Of a stretch of 64,000 nucleotides of DNA, positions 12,101 to 24,100 are shown piece by piece. The notes beneath the pieces are model-generated. The model was given only the letters and a program-made list of their open reading frames with translations. It searched no databases and was not told where the DNA came from. Within the stretch, counting starts at the first letter, position 1, and each line of letters starts with the position of its first letter. Made by a program: the position numbers and the translations under genes. This stretch comes from Eudorina sp. 2006-703-Eu-15 (lineage: Eukaryota; Chlorophyta; Chlorophyceae; Chlamydomonadales; Volvocaceae). The DNA is taken from NCBI GenBank assembly GCA_003117195.1, contig BDSI01000225.1, positions 49,642 to 113,641 of the forward strand. Reading direction: 5' to 3'.

Positions 12101-15100
12101 GCAGCTTTCCTGAGTAGGATCGATAGATTTCGTTTAGGAGAAATTACTACAAAGGTATCACTACATATAACTGTGGTAAAAAGATGTATAGTAGGCCTGC
12201 CTGCATTTAAATAGCGTCCTGACAAGCTCTGTACGATCGTGACTTCAAGTCGCGATCGTACACTTTTAACTCTATGCACAAACTCAAAGAGGCAACAAAG
12301 AGGTCACATGCATGAATTTAAATTAAGAAATTTCTTTTTGGTTACAATCCTAGTATTTAAAGTAGCGGCGAGGAGCTGCACCAAGAACGAATGGAATAAT
12401 TATCCCAAGCTGCCCGAAAACCTTCAATGAAAACTATCAAGAATGAAAGTACTCAAATACTGGACAAGCCGCCGGCAGAGTTGTGACTTCTGCTGGCGTT
12501 GTATGTGCGTGCTTTATTTCTGGGGCGTCATTGATTCCTACGTATTATGCTAAACATACAGCAATAGATATAAAAGCCACACCTACGCCGTGCGTGAACA
12601 GAAATGCAGAGGGCCATATCCCCAACCAGACAGCAACCTACCTACCTACGCAAAAAAGATAGAGGTGCACATACAGCGGGGCAACACTACCAAGCAAAGG
12701 GATGGTCACAGCATCGGGCGGGATATCCGTTCATCAGAAGTGGATAAAGCCAAGCACGGGGAAGGTCGCCCACACAGGCACCCCATTACCCATCTACCAC
12801 CAGCCCTGCTGGAACACCCAGCGCCACTAGCGCCACACCCTCTCGAAATCTTGGAGAACCCAAGCCTACCTGCCTTGTGACAGTAGTGCCCAGCGACCTC
12901 TAGTGGAGCATCCCTCATCCAACGAACACTGTGGCCCCTTCAAACCCTAAGTGTCTTAGACACAGGGCGGGCTTTGTATGTCTGGGTGCATCTGCTGCTG
13001 CTAGTGCCATGAGTGGATGCTGACCCGGCTGATATTCTGAGCGGCTCGTACATAGCATGGAGCTGTGTGTGGGTGTGGCCGCCGCCTCCGCTGCTATGCT
13101 ACTGCCTTCAGTTGACGACCTGCTGGATAAATGCGTTCCTAATAAGTGTCCCTAGGTATATATGTGTGAGTGTGTTTGCTTCTGCTGCTAAAGGCGTGCG
13201 GCTGCTGACCCGCTGCTGTTCGAAGTGCCTCAGACATGAGGCTGCTTATTGCTGTGGCTGATTTTGCTACTGCCTTGGGCTTAGGACGTGGCTCCCAGTC
13301 CATCCAGTGCAAAAAAAAGGCATAATGCTGGATGAATGAGTTAATGAACGTTACAGCGCAGGAGCGGACCCCAAAGGGATCATGCATCGGTGTATACTGG
13401 AGCAAGCCCCAGCAGGCAGGCCCCACTAGCCCCACCGACAAGGCGGCAATCAATACACCACCACACCTCAACGCTGCAAACAAAAACACACCGGGTCATG
13501 ACCCCACCCAGACAGACACCGAAGCAAGCTAAGCAAGCAGAGGCGCAGAGCGGGGCAACACTACCAACTTTGAACGAAAGGGATAGGCACAGCAGAGGGT
13601 GGAACCCCCAGAAGTGGATAAAGCCAAGCACAGGCTTCGTGTTACATTTCACCCAGCGCAGTGAGTAAAATGCGGCTGCGTCCATTGTCCTCGAAAAGAA
13701 AACCGGCTCCTCATCCCCATAGAATGATATACCGGATAGCCTCCGCCAACACTAACGTGTACATACACTCCTGTTGTTGTTAGACGTCAACATTAGGCAT
13801 CATACCTTCTGCACTGTGGGTAACAGCGTTGGACACCGCCCAAACAGCCACTAACAGCCTGTCACAGCCAAGTTATCGCGACCGTCACTGACATTGCTGG
13901 GAACTGTCAGAGCCCAGACGGTGTCGATTCAACAGCCAATAACAGCGGCGCAAATGTTGGCTAAGGCTGTCAGGCTAACATTTCCTGACAGGCAAGCCTG
14001 TCAGAGCCTGTCAGACCCCCTATGAGTTGGTAGGGCTTGGCGTTAGTTGGTTTGTTACGCTGACATTGTGGGCAAGTCTTGACGTAGGCCTTCACGTCAG
14101 TGTCTAGCCCGGGCCACCAGTATGATTGTGCGATCGCTTGTTTTGTGCGGTCAATGCCGCGGTGGCCGGCGTACGGAGCATCATGGTACTCAGACAAGAT
14201 GTCCCGCCGTAATTCAGCGTTGTTCGGAACGTACAACTGGTTTCCCCTATACCAGAAGCCATTCTTCCGTTTTAGCTGCAGTGATGCTACCTTGCTTTTC
14301 CTGAGGTTTGGGTCGCCGTCATAACCGCGTTTGATTCGGCGCCCTATTTCGCTATTAATTAGCGAGGCCGTTAGCACATTGAGCACCACGTCGTGTACCC
14401 GACTAATAGGGTCAGCGACGTTTATCCGTCCGGGTCGGTACTCCCATTTGAAATTGAAGCGTGATAAGCGCTCCATCCATCGAGCTTGTCTTCTTGAGAG
14501 CATATCGGCGCTTTTCTGGTCTTGCAGATAAACCAGTGGTTGGTGGTCCGTCACCAAGGTGACATCGGACGCACCCTCCAAGTAGCAGCGCCACTCTTCT
14601 AAAGCCAGTACTGTTCCAAGGCATTCTTGGTCTGTCGTTGAGTAATTGTATTCAGCTTTGCTGAATTTGGAACTTGTGTAAGCTACTGGTCTGTCCTCTT
14701 GAAGAAGGACGGCGCCCGTACCGTACACAGAAGCGTCAGACCATACCGTGAATGGCTTGTCAAGCTCGGGGAGTTTTAATACTGGTGCGTTTGTCAAGGC
14801 ATGTTTCACGCCCTCAAAGGCTGCCTGGCAGGCCTCTGTCCAGCGGAAGGGCACTTTCGCGCTTGTTAGGGTCGTGAGTGGGGCCACGAGGGAGGAATAC
14901 CCCTGAATGAACCTCCTGAAATAATTGGCTAAGCCAAGGAACGCGCGCAGCTTAGGTACATCCGTTGGTACCGGCCAGTCCTTTACGACTTTCACTTTGC
15001 GCTCGTCCACCTTCAAGCCTTCTCGGCTTACCACGTGGCCAAGGAAATGCAGTTCACCTTTATTGAACTGACACTTCTGAAGTTTTGCCTTGAATGAGTG

Positions 15101-18100
15101 CTTTCGAAGCAGGGACAGCACCACACGTAGGTGTTGTTCATGCTCGGCCGGGGTCTTGCTAAAGACCAGTATGTCATCCAGGTACACCAGCACAAACTTG
15201 CCAATGTGTTCGGCGAAAATTCGATTCATCACCGCCTGGAATGTAGCAGGAGCGTTTGTCAGCCCAAAGCAAAGGACCTTGAATTGGAATTGGCCCATTC
15301 CCGGAGCTATAAAGGCTGTTTTTGCGATATCTTCTGGTGAGATTCGTATTTGATTGTACCCCTGCTGTAAATCTAGGGAGCTGAAGATTTTCGCTCCTTG
15401 CAGCTGGTCGAAGAGGTCCGTTATGTTTGGCATAGGGTACCGCCGCTTGATTGTTATCTTGTTAAGAGCACGATAGTCCAAGACCATACGTAAGCCTTGG
15501 CCATTGGCCTTTTCCACAAAGATAACTGGTGCACCGTACGGCGAAGTAGAGGGTTCAATGTATCCTTTACTTAGCAGCTCGGTGACCTGCTTACGTACTT
15601 CCTGCTGCTCTAATTGAGTCAATCTGTAAGCTCTTTTGGCTGGCGGTACTGCCCCATCCACTAAAGGAATGGTGTGACCTACTTCGCGGTCCGGAGGTAA
15701 CCCTTGGAGCTCCTCGAATACATCTTTGTATTCTTCCAACAATTCGGACATTGTTGTTTGGGGAATTAGGTCGGCTGTTTCCTCAGGTTTAGTTGCCGAC
15801 TCGTCATTGAGGGGCTCATTTTGCACAAGCAACAGATAGCTTCGTGCGCCTTTGGCAATCCTCCGTGCTGCAGTTTTTGCTGAGAACGTTTCAACTGTAC
15901 TCGCAGCATAAAGAGTAGCAGTGACGTAGTTCATGATTGCGACACCGTCAAGGTGTTCATCATCGTTGTCGTCTGAAGACCAAAAGGATGGCTTCAGAAC
16001 ATGTTTGTTACCTGCAGACGTGTATGCCGTAAGCGTGCGAGACGCCCAGCACATTTGGGCCTTCCGTCGGGAGAGCCAATCGTCTGCCAGGATAACGTCC
16101 ACACCAGGAACTCCTTGCTTTAGGACTAGCAAAGTCAGCTTGTCATGAAGGGTTCCGATGCGTATTTTTGCGGTAATTGAGCCCATAATGAGCTCGTCGG
16201 TTCCATTCGCCACACGAACTTTGTGAACTTTGCATGGACGGACTGTGAGCGCCATCCTGCGAACTGCTTCGTGGGAAATGAATCCGTCCGCTGTTTTGTT
16301 GCAGCAAGCGCCTGAATCAGCCAGTACCTTGCAAACCGATTGGCACAAGCGAGCGTCGAAAACCATTGTGCGACCTTTGCTCTCAATGCTGTTGAGCTGC
16401 ACTGGTTCTGTTTGTGGGTCATACCAAAGCTGAATAGGCCAAGGGATGCCCGGCATGTCCGTACGCTGTCCAGATTCAGACTTCTTCGAAAACAACTTTG
16501 TTCCTACTGCGTACGTTTTCAGCAGCTTGAATCCGGCTGCTTGCATGCGTCGCTCGACTTGTGTCCACTTTGGAACTACGAAGACTGCTGACGTGTTTTC
16601 AGGATCATTGCGCTTGCACTGCAAGTAATGCTGTATCCATTCGGATATGTGCGTGTATGGGGGATTGATCCAAACAAACTCGCCCGAGACATTCTGATCA
16701 AAGAACGAATTTGCTGGAGAGGCAAAGCGAGGGCAGAGGCTATTGTCGCCGTTATCGTTACACGCGGCGTCGTAAGAAAATTGACGCCCGATCTCCCTCT
16801 CCACTCTTTGGAACTCTTCAGGGGAAAACATGCGATCACAAGATTTGGGATCGCAAATCGGCGGCACAAATAGACCTCCTCCTAGTGAGTCAGTTTCTGT
16901 TGTGACCCGTCTTAACCAAAGACGCTTGCAAGCTGATGCTACCGATCTCGGATCACTCCAGGACCACTACATTTATCCCCCCCCCTTCAGGGCTCGACGT
17001 CCGCGTCGAGTATCGAACCAGGTTCAGCCGAATGATCACCTGCCATTCGCACCACTGACACCCGCCTGTAGGGCGACTCACGGCAACTCGCACATGAATC
17101 GCTCACGACCACAGGCACGAACCCAACTCGGGTTGCCATCGCGGCTCGATCCGGGGACTCCTCGGTCTCGATACCATTTGTTGTGACCCGTCTTAACCAA
17201 AGACGCTTGCAAGCTGATGCTACCGATCTCGGATCACTCCAGGACCACTACAGTTTCTCGCTCGGCAACATTCGGCAACTGCTCACGACCCCCAGCTCGC
17301 TCGCCCGCGACCTAGTGCTCCATCTTGTCGGAACCGCCAGCCCGCTTGGCCTTGCAAATCTTGTTTTGTTGCTGCCAAGAGTGGCTGGGGTCCTTCATCT
17401 GATGGCAGCGGTTGCACCGCTGCGGCTGCTCGCCCGCGTTGTCCCGGCGCGGCTTCTTGCCGGCCTTCTGCCACTCCTGTTGGGAACGGTCAGAGGGACG
17501 CGAGGGAGGGCGTTTAGACTTGTTGAACTTGTTCGCCGTTGGCGCGACAGCCTGCACTTCCATTTCCGCCAACCGATTTTTCTCCTTCGTGGCTCGCCAC
17601 TGGATTTCCTGACCGGTTGCGTAAGTGATCAGCTTGTCAAAGTCCTCCCAGTCCTGGCCCTCAGCGTCCGTCGAGCACTTGCTACGCAAAGCCGGAACTA
17701 AGCCCTTAATGTACCAGGACATCTTCTCTCCTACGTCCATCTTTTTCGCGTCGCGAATGATATCGTAGAAGCGTTGAGTGTACTCCGGTACGGACTCGTC
17801 CGATTTCATGGCGTGCTCGTATGCATGCAGACGCTCGCGTGCAGCCATTGCAGTGTTGCGCTTCGCATCGCCATATTGCACCAGGAATTTTTCTTCAAGC
17901 AACTCCCTGGTCAAGGGTTGTGCGCCCGATTTGTGCTGTGCGAAAATGTCCGCAGCCCACTCTTGCGCCTTCCCCGTTAACCAGAACATGAAGTGCTCTA
18001 GTGGATCCATCTTATACAGGTCGAAGTACTGCATAAGAAGCGCGAACCATGTTCGCGTGTTCGTGATTTGGGAATCTTTCTTGCCCGTGAACCTAGGCGG

Positions 18101-21100
18101 AGCGATGACCCTTTTATTTACCTCGTCCTTGCGAGCAGTCTTGTGCGGCGAGCTGGTGCCCGGCCCGGAGTTCTCGTCCTCCATCGCGGAGAGCGTCTGC
18201 TCCCACTGCTCGTCCAGCTCCCGCAGGGTGATCTCGGGGTCCATATGGGACTCCAATGCGATCTGCAAGGCCATGAGCTTGAGGCGCTCCGGCGACATCG
18301 ATTTGGCCACCGACAAGTCGTGAACCTGTCGGATGGCGTCGTCAATCGCCTTCTTTCGGGGGTTCGGGGGCTTAGTTGGCGACTCCTTCGCCGACAGGAG
18401 GATATCCCTGAGCTCCCTCATCTGCTCCAGCAGGTCCACTTGCGCGGCGGCGACCTTGTCGACCTTGGCGTCGACGCGGTCGACCTTCGCGTCAATCTCG
18501 TCCGTCCGGTGCTTCTGCTCCGCGGCGGCGGACTCCAGGCTTGTCAAACGCCCCGTTGTTCCCGTTGTGCTGTTCCTGATCAGCTCCTTGACCTGTTCAA
18601 GGGTTTGCGGGCGAGGCGGTTGCTCGCCATCGGGAGCGGGGGGCTGCTTCGCCTGGTTGTCGTCTGATGGAGACATCTGCGGATCAGGATCAGCCGCATT
18701 TGCGTCAGGTTCATTTGGAATTTCACCGTTTTCGGTGGCCTCCTCGGAAAGGGCAATTTGCTTCTGCGCTTTAGTGCTGCGCAGTCGCTCAAGCCGCTTA
18801 TTGAACTCGAGCAAGAGCGAAAAGAATTCCTTTTTCGCTTGTCTAGTTAATTTGAAATGGGACAGAACGTCGCTCGTTGTCGACGGGTTCGGCGCTTTTT
18901 TCGGCCCCATGATTGCGGTTAGTTACCCCTAAGGATCAACACACTGACCCTCGATACCACTTGTAGCAGTCGCTCACCTTAGGGCCCAGCTTGGCGGTCG
19001 GGACCACGGTAGCGAGTCTAGGCTTCGAGATATTACTGATTGCGGAAAACATACAGATTGGTGGCAGCGGAGTCTTGAACTCCGAACACAGTTAGTGTCT
19101 GACCATCGCACCCCACCCGGGTGGCTTTGATCTCCGGCCCACCTGCCGATCACCGTACGGCATCTCAGATCCCAGGTGTTCTGGTAGTAGGATGTAATCC
19201 CTGTACGATGTTGTGTTTAGATTACGCGGATTACGCGGTCACGCTGACACGTGACACGTGGTTACATGGTTCGTAACCTCTCGTGACATCTAGTCACGGG
19301 ATGGTGTTCCGTAACTCATCGTAACTCAGTGTCCGTAATGTGCCGTCGTAAGCCGTCAGATTAATTGTAGAATTATAGAATATTATTATGTATTTTACTA
19401 AGGTACATGTAGCTTGCTACACCTGCCTTGCCGCAGACATGCTTCGGGGTTCATCCCCGCATAAAATTTACGCATCGTGTCCTTTTGTAACAGGGATGCG
19501 TACCTGCCTGTGCGTGTGTGATGTCGGACGGAGGCGTTGTGAAGAAGTTTGTCATCCTATCGAACCCCATCTGGATGCTTAAAAAAGCCACGCAGACCTA
19601 TAGTATAAATAGAATCAGCATGCGTGCTTGCGTGCCAGTTTAGCCAGTCACTTCAGTGCACGAAGGTCATGTAAGAGAGAACACATACACTGCTACATGC
19701 ACAGCCAGCTGACTGACAGAGCGCTCTGTCTGTCTGTCTACGTGGCAGGCAGTGTTTCGCTGTCATGACAGCAGTGATACATGACCATCCGTCATATGCG
19801 TATAAGTACACACCGTGCAAACGAAAGGCCAGGGGAAGCTCGACCATCACCTCTACATCTACTACATCCACGCACGCTCCCTTAACACACAATGATCATA
19901 GCATAATTGTACCCATTAGTCGGACGCGTGCAATAGTAGTCAATAGATCATTGTCATCATAACTACGTACACCGTGCGTACACGTGCACCGTGCGTGCAT
20001 GTACGTAACTCGCATTTGGACATCAAGGCTTACATTGATACCGTGCATTCCATTCCATCCGCCTGCCGCAACGTTTGTAGGACAAAACGGACAACATCCC
20101 ACGCATTGTGGCAGCTCTCAGGCAGTTGGGCGACGGGAAAAAGCCGTCATCGACTTCGACAAGCAAAGTGCCAATGTTAATGGTCATGGATAACGCGGAG
20201 GACGCCATGCTCCAGCCTGAGACAGCAAAGTCATTTCGAACCCTGTTAAGCAAGGTGAGAGTCGTATACATACATCATTGTTGTTCGTACACACCCGGGT
20301 GTTGTACAGAATGAATGGCAAGGGTCGTCGAGAGGGTGCCAAACACTACTCCGTACCTGAGTGCACGCACTATATATGTATATGTTCTGTTCGAGAAGTC
20401 TCGGAGAATCCCGACTTGTACCATGCATGTGCTGGACGTCCCAAAGCAAAGCGATCCTTGAGTTGTAATATGAAATTTATGGAGGACATCTGCCAGCTGG
20501 TCCTATATTTTGTCTGGGTAAGGCAGGATACAACACTAGGCCGAAATGACAGAACTACGTACTACGTACTAGCTTCTACGTATACTACGCACTACTACTT
20601 CTTCTTTGCGCCTTAACCCCTCAGTCAATCAGCTTCCCCATGTTCATTCACTCGTATTCACGTTCTAACAGAAAGAGCAAGCGAGTCACTAACCACTTTA
20701 CATCTAAGCCTGCCTGCTGGGTGGCGGTCCAAGCAAAGGCTAGGTAGGGCAAACCCATAACCTCTCCACCCCGCCCCCCCCTCCCCCGCCTTAACACACG
20801 CGTCGACAGATTTTGTTAATACTGGTGTTGTTGTTGTTGCTATTTGCATTATTATCATCATTATTGCTTGGCCCTTGCTTCATGCATACACATGTGTGTG
20901 CTGCAGATACTCGCTGACGCGGCATCAGCCAGGCTGCTGATTACGTCTCGGGAGTCACTAAACTCAGATGGCTTCTCATTGCCGGAGCGGCCTGTGGCCG
21001 AAATCGATCGCGATGCGGCGGTCCAGCTGGTCCTGGGCTTGGCAGCGGACTTGACACCTGCTCAGGCCGCAGAGGTGGCGCAAGCTTGCCTCTGTGTACC

Positions 21101-24100
21101 GCTGCTGCTGTGTCTGGTGGCGGAGGGCCTTGCGATGGGACGTCTCAACATGCAGGTGAGCAACTGTATGTATGTGCTTACGTATATATATATATATATA
21201 TATAATAAGCTTGCTTGCTGCGTGTGTGCTGCTGGTTGTCTGCTTGCTTGTTGCTCTGGCGGTGTAGGCGGCTAGCGCACTTACTTCAAATGAAGGCATT
21301 GTATGCAAGTGCACATGGACTAGATATGCTGCAGTAGGTAGTGATTTTGGAGCTTGTTCACTCGAGTGTGAAGCAACTGCATGCCCCACGCAGCGTCCAG
21401 AGAAGCCTTTGCTTATGACAGCGTGCATTCGTTGCTATCGAGTATTTTCTGTCTGCATTCAAATAGTCTTCTTTTATGTCGTACTGTACTGACTGAAGTG
21501 TCGGAAGTAGGGGTTCTGATGATAGTGCGCACGCAGTCTCGGGGCGCAAGCAACGGACGAAATGCATGTTTTATTGTTCGCTGTATATACGTTGTTGGGA
21601 CATGGCGCATTTGCGTGGGTTCCTTGGCGTGCGGCTGAATGGTTGATTCTCGCGCGGTGTATATGCATGCGTGGCTGGACCGATGGACTTGAATGGCCCA
21701 CTATTGATAGCCACGTTCGTTCGTCATGCACGCACGAGCTTTCTTGCTTGTTTCCATCTCTTGCTGGATGCATGGACGACGGGGAGTGCATGTGGAGCAT
21801 TCTTGATAAAGCACCTAGCTAACTTATTGCGCAAGAAATAGAGATGTGGAGTACTTCTCCTGCGTGGACCGCCACACTAGCATGTGTCAATGCGCCGCGT
21901 GACAATGTTCCATGCTTTGAAGTCAGCCATAGAAGTCACCAGTAGTAGCAGTAACACGATTTAAAGTATATATACTGATTATTTCTCCATGCGGCCCCTG
22001 CCCGATGGATCATTTCCGCGAACTCGTCTCCTGGTATGTGGCCGAACCATTTGATTGATATGCTGTACACGCACATATGAGGCTGCAGTACCCGCGAACG
22101 TGCTTGCGTGGCTTGTGCCACTGACATGGGGTCCGGCATACCTGGATATATTTACGATTTATTATGCATGTATCAGTAATACTAGTATCAGTATTATTAA
22201 TATCAATATTATTGCAAGTATACATGCAAAGATTATAATCATTCTAATAGTAATGGCAAACCCTAGTTGGGCAGAGGCGGCGGCGTTGCTCATTACTTAA
22301 TCAATTCATCCTATAATCATACCCATGAATTCCAGGATTTGTCGAAGCTGCCAGCAGCCAAAGGCGATGCTGCCAGCACTACTGCGGAGGCCATGGTGCA
22401 TGTCGTATTAAGATCCTTACACACGCCGCAGCAGCTTGCAGCGGTCAAACTGGCAATTTTCCCCACTACGTTTCAAGATGAGATTGCCGCGGCGGTTCTC
22501 GAAGTTCAAGAGCCGGAGGCGCGCGCCCTGTGTGCAATGCTGCGCCGCTTCTCTGTGCTGCAGCAAGCCGGGCCGCAGTGTTATGTGATGCACATGACGG
22601 TGCGTCAGGCAGCCGCAAATCTCGGAACCCAGCTTGATGCCAGCCTAAGGAAGCACGTGGAGGAATGCTTTGTCAAGGTATTACTGCGCCTGCTGCACAA
22701 GTGGGCCGTCATGTACCGAACAGCTGCAGAATGGCGGCTGGCTCTGGCGGCAGCTCGGGAACATACAGCAGATATCACGCACGCCTGTGACCTTCTCCCA
22801 GTTATGGGCGACAGTGAGGTGCTGGATATCAAGATCACGAATGACATGATCGATTTGCTCTCGGCAGCTGGCCTCCTGGGTCGACTGCGGCTGCCATGTG
22901 AGCGTCTACTGGCACGTTTGGAATCCTCCGCTTTCCCATCGGCAACTACATACAGACCGGTGGTGCCAATGCTGCAATGGCTGCTTTCATGCATCCGTTC
23001 ATTCAAAGGCGAGTATGCACGTGCTGCAGAACTGGCAAAGCGAAGTGTGGAGTCACGACAACAGTGGTTCGGTGCAAATCACCCGGACACGTTGAGCTCG
23101 CTCAACAACCTTGCATGTTGCATCAGTGACTGTGGCCGATCTGCTGAGGCTGAGCCGATTTACCGGGAGGTGCTGGAGGCGCGTCGGCGGGTGCTGGGCG
23201 CTGAGCACCCGGACACGTTGAGCTCGCTCAACAACCTTGCAAGTTGCATCGGAGCGTGTGGCCGCTATGCCGAGGCTGAGCCGATTTACCGGGAGGTGCT
23301 GGATACGAGTCGGCGGGTGCTGGGCGCTGAGCACCCGGAAACGTTGACCTCGCTCAACAACCTTGCAAGTTGCATTAGTGACTGTGGCCGATCTGCTGAG
23401 GCTGAGCCGATTTACCGGGAGGTGCTGGAGGCGCGTCGGCGGGTGCTGGGCGCTGAGCACCCGGACACGTTGAGCTCGCTCCACTGCCTTGCAGTTTGCA
23501 TCAGTGACTGTGGCCGATCTGCTGAGGCTGAGCCGATTTACCGGGAGGTGCTGGATACGAGTCGGCGGGTGCTGGGCGCTGAGCACCCGCACACGTTGAC
23601 CTCGCTCAACAACCTTGCAAGTTGCATCAGTGACTGTGGCCGATCTGCTGAGGCTGAGCCGATTTACCGGGAGGTGCTGGATACGAGTCGGCGGGTGCTG
23701 GGCGCTGAGCACCCGGACACGTTGAGCTCGCTCCACTGCCTTGCAGTTTGCATCAGTGACTGTTGCCGATCTGCTGAGGCTGAGCCGATTTACCGGGAGG
23801 TGCTGGAGGCGCGTCGGCGGGTGCTGGGCGCTGAGCACCCGGACACGTTGAGCTCGCTCCACTGCCTTGCAGTTTGCATCAGTGACTGTGGCCGATCTGC
23901 TGAGGCTGAGCCGATTTACCGGGAGGTGCTGGAGGCGCGTCGGCGGGTGCTGGGCGCTGAGCACCCGGACACGTTGAGCTCGCTCCACTGCCTTGCATGT
24001 TGCATCAGTGACTGTGGCCGATCTGCTGAGGCTGAGCCGATTTACCGGGAGGTGCTGGAGGCGCGTCGGCGGGTGCTGGGCGCTGAGCACCCGCACACGT

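Larger units (their letters stand above)
8462..19421 (-). mobile_element. Ty3/gypsy chromovirus, young, with two nested insertions
   Basis: This LTR retrotransposon has 460-bp LTRs (8462-8921 and 18962-19421) that begin TG, end CA and differ at only two positions (in the TATCC/TCTCC and CAAGT/CTAGT contexts). The target duplication CCTGC is at 8457-8461 and 19422-19426. It lies antisense to the host gene. In its own orientation the order is 5' LTR, primer-binding site, gag, Dam-like/protease/RT/RNase H, integrase, chromodomain, polypurine tract, 3' LTR. Gag and pol are intact apart from a DNA transposon inside the integrase-coding part and a TRIM-like element at the gag-pol junction. Near-identical LTRs imply recent insertion, and both passengers are younger still. 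Confidence 0.97.
7628..20080 (+). other. 12.45-kb intron of the NLR-like gene hosting nested transposons
   Basis: The donor GTGAGT follows the Walker A exon and the acceptor TTTGTAG precedes the Walker B exon; both exons are phase 0 and join as ...GALGLDL then DKTDNIPRIV. Without the chromovirus and one TSD copy the intron would be about 1.5 kb. The part left of the element (7628-8456) includes an AT-rich TAT/TTA low-complexity stretch near 8090-8340. The right part (19427-20080) shows no exon. No splice-compatible coding was seen in either flank. Confidence 0.8.
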
